Assembly (NCBI RefSeq): GCF_000003815.2
Contig: NC_049980.1
Span: 14,906,293-14,970,292 of the forward strand
Source: Branchiostoma floridae
Taxonomy: Eukaryota > Chordata > Leptocardii > Amphioxiformes > Branchiostomatidae
DNA length: 64,000 nucleotides
Direction of reading: 5' to 3'
A program made the position numbers and the translations under genes. This document shows positions 34,986-48,654 of this stretch, piece by piece. The notes beneath the pieces were generated by a model that did no database searches, was not told where the DNA came from, and was given only the letters and a program-made list of their open reading frames with translations. The first letter of the stretch is position 1. Each line of letters starts with the position of its first letter.

Positions 34986-37900
34986 ATAGGGATCGAATTT
35001 GTATAAGCAATGGCAAAATGTTATGAACCAACTCCAGGCATATAAGATAAAATGTAATGAGTAACACATTTATGTCTACAGACATCATTCTACATAACAA
35101 ACCTGGTTTATTTGGCAAAGGTATGTTTGTATCATGTTAACAGCGATTCTATCTAGCAACGCAAATTATCTATCAAAACCTCCATTACAACTTCCATTCA
35201 TCATAGATATTACATCATACACCTACTTGTTTTATTCATGTATGTACTTTTAGTTGTTTATGCATATTGCATACTGCTTATATAGGATAGTATATTTCTA
35301 TTCAATACCATGTTATTAGACACCTTGGGTCGAAACTGGCAATAATCACGGTCTAGCAGAGTGACTTGATAATATAGGAGCAGAAAGTCAACAAAATCAC
35401 GTTTTCAATCAGCTAGCCTTTGTTCCACAGGAGCAAAGAATGACCGGTAATGAAGAAAACAGTCCTTGTCTTGGTCATTGCATAATAACGAACGGGTTTT
35501 GTTTACTTTTTGTGGGCCTTTACCTTTGACATATTACCTAGAATTCCTGTCGCCGCACTTGCGTTCTGATCTCTGTGTAAGAGTAACCATTCAGAAACTT
35601 TTCTTTGCGCACAATTTGCACAATACGCGCATAACAAATACTACCAATAGATTGAAAATGTTTACATAATTATATTATAATGCATATGTAGTTATCACGA
35701 TCTGTCTGATCCATAATCACCCACAACTCTCCGAACGTTTGCCAACACAACAGCGCCACCATGCGGATGTGCAGAATCGACTGGAGTTTCATACCGGCTG
35801 ACCAACACTTCGTGTCAGGTTCTTTGTCAAGATTTCTTGATTGTTGGTGTTTCCGGGGTAGAGACAGGGAAAATATGTACTGCCTATCATTCACAAAGAG
35901 CATAATGCACATGTCATCAGATGTTCGAACTCAATCAAAAGTCTATTACAACGGCTGGCCATTTTGTTTGCGTGAGTAGCCCCTTATCTTTATGTTTTTG
36001 CAATACCGTGACCGTATACATTTCTTAGAAGACCTCCTTATCACCTGGTGCATTGTCACACAAGGTGATAAAAGTTTAGCCTGACTAAAATCACGCTCCT
36101 AGCGGCCGGCCCTACAGTTATCATCAGATTATGTATATACAAGCTAATAGAAGTCTAAATCTAAGGTATGTGCCCTTAACTGAACTCATTAGACGACGAC
36201 GTCAATAGAATCATTCTGTATTGCAGAGTTAAAACCACATGGACTACTTTTCAAACCCTTGCATAACCCTACAGCAGGTACACTTTAAAATAGCATGAAC
36301 CGTTTTTACAACATCGTCCAACAAAGTCCACTGCCGAATATTGTTCTGCAATCGACACGAATGGTATCTATTATCATAACCATAGACGTTGGGTAGCGTT
36401 GGGAATGCGATAACTCAATGAGAATAATTGATGGTAGTTAATTTTTGTTTCGCGTATAACAGTTTGGTCAGATGGGACTGCATGTTAGATAGCGCCACCT
36501 ATCATCTCCTGTGTGAAACAGGTGACTGTGAGCTGTCGTGTTGAGTCCCCTTTCCACTAGCGTTCAGCAACTGTGCAGAACTGAAAATTGGATTTATTAC
36601 TATTATTTTACAATTGGAGTATGATACCTAATGTAAAAGTATTGTTTGAAAAGCAATATAACGCAAAAAAGTTATGTGTCAGATTTTGGCCACTCAGTGG
36701 TCGAAGAGCGGTCTCGGGCTTAAAGCCATGCTGTACTCCAGAGGAAAATGTTACGGTTCTACTAGTAATATTTTTCTGAACCCCAAAGTGTAATTGTATT
36801 GACCATGTGATATTGACCTTGGACAGGGAAATAGTCGCATTATTCAGCATCAACCCCTCTCCTATTTTTAAAAAAAAAATTCTACTTATTTGACCCAAAT
36901 ATCAATATAACCTGGAACTTTAGAAATCATCCCATAGGAACCGATACTTGATTATGGCATTATTCCCATCATGGATCACATTCGATGGGTCTGCATGAAG
37001 GGCAATACTCAGTTACCGGATTATAAATGGTTCATTTATCTGCCCAGCTGTGTTTAATTTTAGTCAACGTTGAGTTCATAAGGCTGTGGTGTTTCAAAAA
37101 ATAACACACTCCTCTTGAGTACAGTATAGCTTTACGTTCTAGTGGCAAGGCGGTGTTAGGAGGAGGAAGGGTGTGTGTGTGTTGCTACATCGTCAGCGAC
37201 TAATCCATCATCACTGGCACTCGTTATTAGGAATATCCTAGCCCATCACTCACGCATGCACATTTAGCAACCTCATGATGAAAACTTGATTTGGGATGAT
37301 TAAATACGGTATTGTGAGTTTCCCTCGGCCGTTTTCTGGAGTAGGTTCTTTGCATACACAGGATAATCTAAATCATACAGACTATGATGCATGACAGACT
37401 TCTCACAGTAAAACTGTGGGCAACTGCAATATACCAGTGTCGTCAGTTTGTCTGAGCCTCAATCACATAGGCAAGTTAATAGACAGAAAGACTCATTCAC
37501 AGGCCAATTTCAACAAGAAATTCTTATCTTAAAGGCTTGCTTCAGAAAATATATGTATCATAATCACAAACTCTTTTTAGAAGAAGATATCAATTATGTC
37601 ACTTTGGCACAAGCCAAAAAAGCATGGACGGTATTTTATACCCACCAAATGAAATATTACAGTTAGGAAACCGACAGAAGGCAGTGGCAGTTCTGCTCAT
37701 TCCCAACTCAAAGCTCTACTTAATGAAAGGATTAAAGACGCTGCCTGTGTAATCCTCCTGCCTCTGTATGCTGGCGGGGGAAACATCACAATGCCATCAT
37801 GTTACTCCTAACGAAACGTGACTTATTGAATCACCCGTGGATTAATCAATCCCTGCAGATTAACAGCCTGTCAATATAATACACTACAAAAATTTTACCA

Positions 37901-38029
37901 TTTGTGTGTTTAAAAATAAATTTGAAACATATGAATATATGAAATATCTCAATGAATTTCAGACATGCAGCTTTACCATTAGGTACCATTAAAAAGATCA
38001 AGCGGCTGGATAAAGTCCCTAAAGAGTCA
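34986..38029. other. AT-rich intergenic DNA
   Basis: I see no supported gene, RNA or repeat of note. Open frames are short and overlap on both strands. Confidence 0.55.
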
Positions 38030-39149
38030 GACGTTTCCAGATACCATCCACTATCTTTCATCACATCAGACAGCCGCCACATGAATCTATGTCATTTTTT
38101 TTTAGCAAAAGCAGTATCATACGCCGCACTTAAAAGTCGAACCGTGTTCTTTCTCACCGTTCCCAATCAGTTTGTCAAAGTAACCCCTAGAGTGTGCTGT
38201 ATCTACCCACATAATTGATACAATGACTCATTGATATTCGTTCTACAACACTCCATTGATTATGGAATTATAGAAACTATGTGCAAACACAGAATGTTCT
38301 ATTCAAACCTGCTCCTTCGAATGTAGCAATTTCGTGCCAGAGTACTGTCAAAGCCTGGTATTTTAAATTGTTGCCAGCGCGTTTCTGTACACTCTGTATA
38401 TATGAAAGTATGCACTTATTACCAGTTTGGCAAGGAGTGCGGGGCCAGAAAGCAGTCATCAAATATTTCCCATGATTTGTCTACTACCACTTGGTACAGG
38501 AATCAAACGGTAAAAGCAATACCGAGGTCATTTGCCAAAATTGTTATGGCATCCCCTGAATTATGTAAACACTCACCGGAGGATTCTGCAGACACGCAAT
38601 GAGCATTAAAAGTGCGGAAAGCCATTCACCTTGATCATGGAATCTCAACAAAGGCGGATCAGTGGCGCCCAGCGGCCAGGCGCAGGCCGGAGGGGATCAT
38701 TGGGTAAAACCAATGTGACTGTAATTGTCAATGGGGAGCCGCTAAATGCTAAACTTAGATTGTTTCTACCTGCCAAAGGGTAATGTTTTATCGTTTGCGA
38801 CTCATCAACGTATCCATTTTAGATTGATTCAATTGGTCTTTTGTTGCAATTACACATGGCAGAATTTTATTCATACATTTGATTTGCATTCAGATACCAA
38901 TTCATATACAAGTTACATTTGTCTTCAGGCTCATTCTCATTCACCGATGAAATATAGTACATATCTGAAACGGCTGATTATTTTGCTTATCTTGTTTTAT
39001 ATTTCTTAACATTCAAATATTGTTTGATCACATACTGTCTTTGTTTCTTCTCCTCTGATTTCGTGGTATGATATTTTGTGGTTAAAAAAAACTGGTAACT
39101 CTAACGTACATTTCTAGAAACCGTGTTTGATTGGATATAGTGTAGAATA

Positions 39150-39708
39150 AAGCTAAGGGCACAACCCAACATACGTGCAAATACATGCTGTCTACGTTCC
39201 AAACGTGGGCAATCTTTTGGGGTCCGTAAGTGATAGGTACCGCCTCCGTACGAACTCGGACGGAATCCGACGGATTGGTAACACGCAGACACGCCGTAGA
39301 ACTTTCCGTGCAGGCAGAACTTTGTCTGCCATCGGGCTGCGGATTCGCTCCCCGTACGAGCCAGTACGGGAGACGCACGTGTCCCTCACAGCGAATAAGG
39401 GAAACCGTACGTACGCAGCACGTGTAAGTAGTGCCTGCATACGGTAACGTGGCAAACGCAAAGAGATTGTACGTTGTAACCACTAACCACTTGCGGAACG
39501 AACCATGCACGCATCCGGCTCGCGGCCAGGTGTGGCGTGCAGACCACATACTTACACCTTGCTCAATCAAGCGAGTGACGTATGTTAAAAGATACTCCCT
39601 CCCTGCTCTTGCCATTCCTTGCCCACATTTGCAGAAAAACGTGGCGGATGTGACCTGCCAAAATACGTACGGACAAAAATCACTTACGGCAGGTTGTGCC
39701 CTTAGCTT
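39150..39708. mobile_element. Small TIR element (559 bp) with TA duplication
   Basis: The left end AAGCTAAGGGCACAACC (39150-39166) is the exact inverse of the right end GGTTGTGCCCTTAGCTT (39692-39708). TA flanks both ends (39148-39149 and 39709-39710). The interior is strikingly CpG-rich and full of short ACGT palindromes, unlike its surroundings. There is no transposase frame. TA duplications suggest a Tc1/mariner-like mobiliser, but the ends alone do not prove it. Confidence 0.7.
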
Positions 39709-40134
39709 TAGAGACTACTAATACGGTTTGTTTCAACATTGCACGGCGTCTTGGTAATTTATTCTGTAATACCAGATAGTAAGGACTAGATTATTGGTGA
39801 AAAAAGTGAACTTATATAATGGCATATTTACAGTTATTTCCAATTTGATTCCGTTCTATATGCATGTCTAAAACTCATCTCTTATATATTTGTACAGTCG
39901 GCGCCTTGTAATCCCATATATGTTTTCCCATAGAAGATGTTCCCAACTGTGTACTTAACCTTGCAAACAGAATCAAATTCTGCCATGTGTAATTACAGCA
40001 AAAGAACAACTGAATCAATCTAAAATGGATACGTTGATGAGTCGCAAACGATAAAACATTACCCTTTGGCAGGTAGAAACAATCTAAGTTTAGCATTTAG
40101 CGGCTCCCCATTGACAATTACAGTCACATTGGTT

Positions 40135-40572
40135 TTACCCAATGATCCCCTCCGGCCTGCGCCTGGCCGCTGGGCGCCACTGATCCGCCTTTGTTGAGAT
40201 TCCATGATCAAGGTGAATGGCTTTCCGCACTTTTAATGCTCTTTGCGTGTCTGCAGAATCCTCCGGTGAGTGTTTACATAATTCAGGGGATGCCATAACA
40301 ATTTTGGCAAATGACCTCGGTATTGCTTTTACCGTTTGATTCCTGTACCAAGTGGTAGTAGACAAATCATGGGAAATATTTGATGACTGCTTTCTGGCCC
40401 CGCACTCCTTGCCAAGCTGGTAATAACTACCTTTATTTGTACAGAGTGTACAGAACCGTGCAGGCAACAATTCAAAATGCCAGGCTCGGATATCAATATA
40501 GTACTCTGGTACTAAATTGCTAAATTTCGGAGGAGCAGACTTGAAAAATTCTTTCTTTCTACTAGGCTCCAA
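40135..40572 (-). other. Open frame of 145 codons in the right arm of the inverted repeat
   Basis: The frame contains LPARFCTLC, YYQLGKECGARKQSSN and WYRNQTVKAIPRSFAKIV. The same peptide segments occur on the plus strand in the left arm (38281-38602) but are there split by a frameshift and an early stop. Several differences between arms outside the identical core are at third codon positions. I recognise no family. It may be part of an old transposon or an unknown gene; it has no clear start context or splice sites. Confidence 0.3.
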
Positions 40573-40790
40573 TCATTTTATAATCAATGGCTGCTGCAGA
40601 ACGAATATCAATGAGAGTGAAGACAGTACATCAGTCAAGCACAGCACACTTTAAATTTAGGAGTTATTTTGGCAATTTGATACGAAGCAGGGAGAAGAGC
40701 ATGGTTTGACTTTGAAGTGCGGCGTATGATACTGCTTTTCCTAATATTGATTCATGTGGCGGCTGCCTTCTTTGATTGGTGGAGACGTTC

Positions 40791-43700
40791 GTGTACCGAA
40801 GGGAAAATATTGGACGATGAAAAGCAGCGGTGGCATCTCGTGCTCCACATTCAAATCAATTTGGTTGGAGAAAATCCATATTTCCTAAGTGAGCATTCGG
40901 TCGGACCTACAAGGCCAGGTAAAGGAGTGCTGATGGGTCATCGGCAAAGGGCTTTTCCTCACACAAAGGCGCAAGACGACTCAGCGGGCATCCTGGCCAC
41001 AGGCAAATCTGCCCGCCTTGCATCATCCGCTAGTCTGTTGCCACTTGGCACTTCGCAGAACGTTACTTCTCCAGAAGGGAAAGGATTTGGCAACCGAATG
41101 CTGTTAATCTGGACAGAAGGAGAGACATTTACCACACAGAAGGCACCAGCGCTAACTAGGCCGGCTTAAAGCGGTAAGTATTGTTCTTTTGTCTAAGCAC
41201 GACAATTCCACAGGAACAATTTACGATTGGCTGTTGAGAAGTTGTGCTCAGTCGCCTGACTTCTGTGATTGCCAAAGACATGATTTTTCATGGTTTCTCA
41301 ATGATAACTACCAAGACGAGAAGACAAGTGAATATCCTGATTTACATGTCGTTGGTAATAGTATCTAAAGCATAGGCAAGACTGCTGAAATAGAACCCAT
41401 TGATGGATAAAACCGTGAAATTAACCAATATCACTTCATCGTTATGGTGTGTGGAATAAGACTGACGGCATCATCCTCAAAATAAGACTGTCTTGTATTT
41501 TTGGTCCTTGATGAACTGAAGATAGAAATTCGCGGATTTTGCATCTTAGGAAGTGCTATACCATATTGGTGTCCGGGCTCTTTTAAACAGATTTAGGTGT
41601 TGTTCACAGAACTTACATTAAGTTATCATTTTATACCTTTAAAAAGGTTCGTTTTATATCGATGTGAAATGTATTTGGTCAACCTTGCTAAAATAACATT
41701 CTGCTTTTGTATTAGATTTTACATTTAACAATACGTGAGGTACTGGTTTGTTAGGAGACGATAGATAAGTGCAGGAAGTTATGTGAGACTAAGAGGCTCT
41801 AGCATATATCCGATCAGCGTGGACATTCGTGCGTGATCACTTGACTTTGAAGCTGGTTGTGAAAAAGTGACAGGCGTTGTTTGAAGTGAAGTCGATGAAT
41901 TTGGCATTCTCTGATGTCACAACTGTCATGAAACAGACACAAACTGTCATGCAAATTCCATGCAACTGCATGTGATAAATCTAATTTCGCTATCCCATTC
42001 TGGCTAGCATTACCGCTAACAAGAAAACTTTTGCAATTCAAAGAAATATTGCGTGCATTGAGGAAAATTACGTTGGCTCTGGCAGAAAATTGGATTAAAA
42101 TACCTGCTTAACGCTAAGAGGATTACAGCCCCATGTGTCCAGCTCCTGATAGCATTATTCAACATGTTGCTCGTAATCGTGCTGTACTTCTGCTTCATCC
42201 ATCCTCCTGGATCTAATCTTACACTCCTTTTGAAATCACTTTGAAAAGAGTACAGTCTGAAATTCAGACGAAATCCTTGTACAGAGGACTTAACTTTGGA
42301 ATCAGCGCAGTCACATTACAGCGATGCTCCAGGCAAGCCGTCGATCCCAGTGTGCCACCATGATTTGCAGGCAGTTTCTTGAGTACATTATTCTGATGAC
42401 GAAGTCAGTTTAAGTGATAGAAAGAAGATATGAGCAAGGATGTTTCCGATATGAGTTGTACGGATAACGTTTGAAACGGACCCGCAATACCTGTTGTTCA
42501 GGAAGGCGGTGCGATAGCCAGCTATTCCCACCGGCCTCTATCACGGACTTACAGTTGGAGTAAGTTCACTGTTTCAGCCACTGGGTACATTTTATCTTAT
42601 TGAACTGGGACATACAGAATCATGGTGGAACAGACAGTATGGGAAGATATTGTCATTACTGTTGTGCCTTGGGTGTTGAAGCTTTCCCTTGTGTGTCATC
42701 AGGATTGGATGGAAGTCAAGGTAAAGAATCCAATTTATAATACAAATTATGCAAATTCCATGTCCCCTGATTGGATTCAAATTAACCACTTTTCTACTCC
42801 CTAGTTGTACATTTTCTATAAATAGTTGATCGACGGATAAATGTGAAAACAAAATAGGCCATAGCCACTTTCTATTAATAATTGACTTTGCAGCAATACG
42901 TCTTCACGAAACCAGCCATATAATTACTTACAGCCATATTCATATAAGGTCGTGTAGACGCACGTACATCTCTTAGCAACTTTTGATTTACGTCTAACAA
43001 AACATCGACATTACATTTATGGGTTTAATCAAATGCGCAGGGTGTTACAGGAAGGACAACATAGGGGTGAAAAATACTGCAATCAGTCGCAAGCGCCTGG
43101 GTCCATTACTCTGCCTTTCAGGTAATTTCACCATCGGCCGCCGCACACTTTTCTGCCTGAGGTGCCATTTACACGGGTGTGAAAAACTCCTAATGTGACG
43201 AACCCTTTTAGCAAGTGGGAGAAAACAATTTTACTATGGATAGATAAATACTACACATTTTACCATGGTGTTAGAAAGCTGCGAGTTTGGGAGGAATGTT
43301 AAAATGTTCCTGCCATCCCGGAGTAACCTATTTGTAAAAATCGCGACTTTCTCTCGTAGAGGGATAATATAATGCATGTAGCTATCAGGGCTGGGCTGTG
43401 TAATGGTAGCATTAGGGGTCATTTAGTTGTAGCCGTTACTCGAACGGACGGCAATTTTACACTGTACCGAACAATCACTGTCCATGTAATGGTGCCATGA
43501 ATCGTACCGCATTAGCGCTGTCAGGAGGAAGGGCTCGGTGTGATGGAAACACTGTTAGGAGAGGAGGGACCTGTGGGAAAGTAGCCCTTACTTTAACGGC
43601 GGGGTTGAATTAAGGTTGCAACTCAAGAAAAACGGTGCAGTGAATACAGAGGATACCACAGGAATGGAAAAAAAAGACTGCATATCCACGAACATGCTAC

Positions 43701-46700
43701 CATTTGTATAATCGTTTCCTTTTCGGAATATTATCCGATATCAATTATCAAATATCAGATACCCGATTTTGAAATGATGAAAAACGTGTCGTTCTTCATA
43801 TCTAAGAGGTCCATAACGATGTGGTGTTAGAGATATACCGAGCTACCGTGTGGCATTATTCATTCTCATGGAGGATATGGGTTCACTATTTAAATCTAAC
43901 AAACTAGAGTATGTATCAAAGTTCTCTTAGATCATACGCTGCACTGAAAGTGGTATATCATTTAAGCAAATAGTTCCATTACATTTCCTGTACTGCACTT
44001 TATCCGATGACTGATGTTGGACATTAGCATAACTCACCAGTATTTCTGTTTTACTGAGTTCATCCTTAGGATTGATTGTGCAGGACTAAAAGGTTATCCA
44101 TGGAAGACTGATAGTACACATGCTAAAACTTCATTGTGTAAAAGCTCCGATTGACGCCAAGATGATTCATGAACGCCCCATCCTTAATCGGTTTTACATA
44201 AATTCATTAAAATCAAAGACTGCTTCCTGAACAAGATGATACCATCAGGATAATCCAGTCTTGACTAAAATGTACTTGCCAGATAACCACTTTCTCTATC
44301 AACGATTTTTATCTATATCAACTTCACCAAACGCTTAAAGTAATACAAAACAGCAATTAATACATTTAAGAAAATGAACGGAACAAATAACATCATGTCA
44401 CCATGGCGTTTTCCTGACAGTCCTGAAGAATTTGTCGAGCCTATAAAGTCCTTGGTCATATAAATCATACCGGAAACCCACTGTAAACACAAATGAACCA
44501 TAAACCACTGTCTTCGTTCAAGAATCAAGAAAACACTTTAATCAATCTATGTCCAAGTCCGATTTGTGTTAATAGTGTATCTTCCTCTGCAATGTCAAGA
44601 TTATGTATTGGAAGAGGCGATATGCACATGACGATCTCTAAATGTCACCATACGTCGTAAGCTGAAATGAATTTATCATTTCATTCCATTTCGATCCAGT
44701 GAGTAATCGTCTCCATGAGGTAGTGTGGAGATATGTAAATACATGTAGTATTAACTTAACTCGAGGCTTTATGAATTTATAACTTTTCACAACAGAAAGA
44801 CAGTGTACCCTTCAGTCTGTTTCCTTCAGTTCTGTGCATTCTCAACAACAGTTTTCTTACGGAAGCTAGAGCTAAAACACTCTGCTCACCTAGAAAATAT
44901 TCTAATTTTGCTCAGGCAATAGGAACCAATGTTGTGGCATTGTCGCCTCGTCAATGTACAATGCAAATCTTCATACCGGTCGTCGTTTCCCCTTTCATTT
45001 GTTTTGTTTGAGACATGCTACGGCCTTTAATCAGAATGCATTTCAAGGACAACTCGATAAAGTGCAAAGTTTATCCAATTTAACGTTAGACGGGACGGGG
45101 GCAGGTGTGATTTTTATTCCACATGAATCTGCTTGGATTGTTTTAATCTTTCATGCCTCGCTCATGATAGAAACTTTCAGTGGTACTGATGCACCAAATA
45201 CTACTGCTTCATTCTATATAAATGTTCTACTGTATAATGTATGTAAGTATGTATGTACGATGGTACCCAATATTAGCATTGCTGCCTGGTACAATAAGAT
45301 AGAAGGAAAAAATAACATCCACTCCAGTGAGACTAACCAACCCTAAAAAACTAATACAATTGGTAAGGTATGAGAATATGCTCTTACAATCATTAGTACC
45401 GGTTGGATTCCTATAACAATGCAACATTTCTTAAAATTTCAATCAGCTGTTATAGCATTCAAATTTTCGAATGAAACACTAGTTGTGGGCAAAATTTGTC
45501 TCTAAAGGCCATACGATAAATTCTGTAGCAACCACTTCCAACCACGTCTTTATGTCTACCACAAGTGTGTCTCATGTGGGTCTGAATTTCCCAGGTGTAG
45601 GACTATCCTCCAGCTTAATCTGGTGAAAAAAGAGGTTGACATTGACTCACACGTTTGGAAAACAACTAGGGACATCTAGATTGATCGCATCATTAAATTT
45701 ATTCTCTTGTCACATTGCTGTGTAAGATAGCTGTAATATGCTATACCAAAGGCCAACTTAGAGTAGAGGTTCTATTGGCAAAGGAATTCCAATCTACACG
45801 GTTCGTAAAATCTTTGCATTTCCGTCGCCCGTGATAGCATGGTATCCATAGGAATATTTACTCAATACTATTACCACAAAATAGGAAGAAATATCGTTAC
45901 ACAGAATAGTACGAGCACTTCGCTCAGGTCTAAAAGTAGAAATTAATGTTCCATCTACGTGTCCTATCTCCAAGGAAGTCACAAATGTTGTAATATGTCT
46001 CCCGAGGTGAGCACGACATCCCTGTGCTAACACTTTCCTTCTCGGTGGAATTCCGGGAACCTTCATACCGGCAGGATTTCCCTGGGTAGGATGTGTCCTT
46101 TTAATGAGAATGCAGAATTAAGTGATGACAACAAATGATTACGAGGAAAAGAATTCTATCGAAAAAATCGCAACAGTAAGTGCCATCATTTCTATTTCTT
46201 CAAATGAGTTTTCCGTACGTAATTGGTCATTAAGATGGATGATGTTCATAAAGCCGTGTGGGTGGTGAGCCTGAAGCACCTAAACATCTCTGTCAATATG
46301 CACGAGTGCCTAGCCTCAGGCAGCTCTGAGAACGTATGATAAGGAGGCTCTTCCCATCCCTCTGGGGCTATGATGTGTTCCACAGATAAATATGCACCAA
46401 GGCTGAACAGAGTTGGATTGGCTTGGGTTCAATATGACAGGAGAGGCTACTTGTGTGGGAGGCTGTAAAGGTTGGCACGTCCCTGTACTCCAATTGTGGA
46501 TTTTAATGGTGACACGTATTTCTGCTTTGATGTCACTTAAAACACCTTCGTCCAGACGTCCCATTGGCCATAACAGTTAGTAAACATGGTAGGTAGAAAA
46601 CATGCGAAAATCTGTACTGAGCTTATCCTACATTGAATCTGAAAAATATTTGCCACTCTCTTCATTGTCTTAACGGTTATTACTAGTTCTTTCTGATTGT

Positions 46701-47639
46701 TATACATTAGCAATAGTTCAATTGCCATATATATACAAGTTGCTATTCATCATAACTAATACAATCACTTTGCCCCCGGCCCTCCAAACAGGTGGCATTC
46801 CAGAAAATAGTTTTATGTCTGCCCTGAAATCAAGTAAATGTGAAGTAGAAGAATATAGAGAAAATGCGGAAACACACGTACGTGTGTGTAAATACGTGTA
46901 TGCCATTAGTCTTTATATGAGTACGGCTATATCTTTCTAAGGAGAAATGTCCGTGTCAAACAACGGTAGCTGATCATCATTGGCAATACTATCTTTTAGC
47001 ATTCACCATAAACAACCACCTTGTTGAATGGGCCTTGTCGGACTTAGCAGCTGATAATGGAAACCAATTTGACTGTATAATAATGCAGACCCTTGTCCAT
47101 TTTCGTTTAAGCCCAGATTAACCACCAAAAGGCCACCAGATCCCTATAGATCTTTGCATCAACGATGCATCACGCCCAAGTTGTGAAGCCGAACCGTCAG
47201 AAACAGGCAAGGCTTTGCGTTATCACTTATCGGTGAGATGCAGGATTCCAGCGGGTACAACGCAGAAAATCCCGCCAGCCCGTCTGGGACCTCATCGTGG
47301 ATTCTGCCTGCTCCTTGACGTCAGCCATTTCATAACACTGCAGCTACTCCATACAAACAGTTATTTCATTGCATCCACATGTATTCATAGTAAAGCGCAA
47401 AAAGCAACATGTTATAAAACCACTTCCTCAAAAACATGATATAAATATGAACACAAACAATTACATGTAAGAACACAGGTCAACAACATACATCAAAAGT
47501 ACAAGATGGATGACGGCAAAAAAGCAGGAAGAAGCAAGAGGAGCTGGTGTACAATTTATCACGAAAACCCAATGATTAATGAAAGTCTGAACAAATACTA
47601 GAAAGGCCGACATTTGCTTGAGAGCAAATGCAGCATATT
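40791..47639. other. Intergenic DNA, no supported gene
   Basis: A plus-strand frame at 40726-41169 starts with a hydrophobic stretch but overlaps the inverted-repeat arm and has no known domain. The 130-codon frame at 44954-45346 is also unsupported. I see no RNA gene and no strong repeat. Confidence 0.55.
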
Positions 47640-48395
47640 TCAGCCATCTCCCTCCCCATGCAACAACAGACTATTCCAAAATCACCCATGTGCAAGAATC
47701 GAACACTTTTGTTTAAAAGTCACTTCCACTAATGACACTTAATGACACCCAAAAATGAATCTTACAAAATTCCTAGTGCAAGAATGGACTCTTCCAGTGC
47801 ACCCCATGTGAATTTGCACAATAGACCAGTCCAGAAATACTCTCACTGAAAACATGGTCAAGGTTGAACTAAGCAAAAAAGGCATGAAAAGGTAAAATGG
47901 ACCAGTCCAAAAACACTTCCACTAAAAATGGAATATTGAATTATCACCTTTCTAAAACTAAATTTGAAAACATCCCCATGCAAGAATGGACTCTTTTTGC
48001 GATGCCCCTATGTAAAGTGGTGCAGTCCAAAAATACATCCGCTAAAATTGGACTTGGACGTAATCACCAAAGTCCCAAAAATGGATTTTAAAAATCCCCC
48101 CATGTAAGGATCGACTCTTCCAGCACAACCTATGTAAAATTGCAAAGTTGACCAGTCAAAAAATAACCACACTGAAACACTTTGACATATCAAATCACCA
48201 AAGTCCATAAACAAATTTTAAAAAAATGCCCCCCTCCATGCAAGAATGGACTCTTCCAGTACACCCCATGTAAAATTGCAAAATAGTCCAGTTCAAAAAT
48301 ACTCCCATTGAGAGACATTATATAATCAACAGTCCAAAGATGAATTTAAAAAATACGTACCCCCTCCGTGCCAGAATGGACTCATCCAGATAACA
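47640..48395. repeat. Degenerate tandem array, units of about 90-135 bp
   Basis: About six or seven imperfect units each contain TGCAAGAATGGACTCTTCCA, then CCCATGTAAAATTGCA, then ACCAGTCCAAAAATAC. The first motif occurs near 47691, 47780, 47982, 48103, 48238 and 48368. The units are diverged and unevenly spaced, so the array is old. Confidence 0.8.
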
Positions 48396-48399
48396 CCGG

Positions 48400-48550
48400 G
48401 CTCACTGATTGGCTGCCAATCCCCTTCGGGATGTTGACTCAGGCTACGTGATTGGTTGCCTCTTTAATCAAGTTACTAGTATATATAGACATGTGCACAT
48501 GCTGTCTTCCGGTGGGAGAGGTCAACGACCTTGAGGTCGTTGACCCTCTG
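48400..48550 (+). promoter_or_regulatory. Promoter-like block: CCAAT boxes, TATA box, downstream hairpin
   Basis: ATTGG at 48408-48412, CCAAT at 48416-48420 and ATTGG at 48451-48455 precede TATATATAG at 48480-48488. About 30 nt further on comes a hairpin (48517-48549) with AGAGGTCAACGACC paired with GGTCGTTGACCCTCT. The order and spacing look like a Pol II core promoter, perhaps that of the repeat that follows; there is no evidence of transcription. Confidence 0.35.
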
Positions 48551-48654
48551 GCCAGTGGAGAATTACTAAAAAAGTACCCAAATATATCATTTTGAAGTGG
48601 TTTATGCTAGAAATTATACATGGGTCATTTGAATGAATATCTAGTGCACCTATT

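Larger units (their letters stand above)
38030..40790. repeat. 2.7-kb inverted repeat with near-identical core arms
   Basis: The left arm, about 38030-38880, is the reverse complement of the right arm, about 39985-40790. The core arms (38418-38830 and 40015-40426, about 410 bp) show only about two differences by eye, while the outer parts are clearly diverged with indels. The inner ends also fade. The loop of about 1.1 kb contains a small TIR element (39150-39708). The arms contain translatable segments with shared protein motifs, LPARFCTLC and NYTWQN. Confidence 0.85.

Noticed and set aside
39082-39615. 177-codon minus-strand frame
   Set aside because: It lies across the CpG-rich TIR element, where several frames are open on both strands because of composition.
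44954-45346. 130-codon plus-strand frame
   Set aside because: No recognisable domain, signal peptide or splice context.
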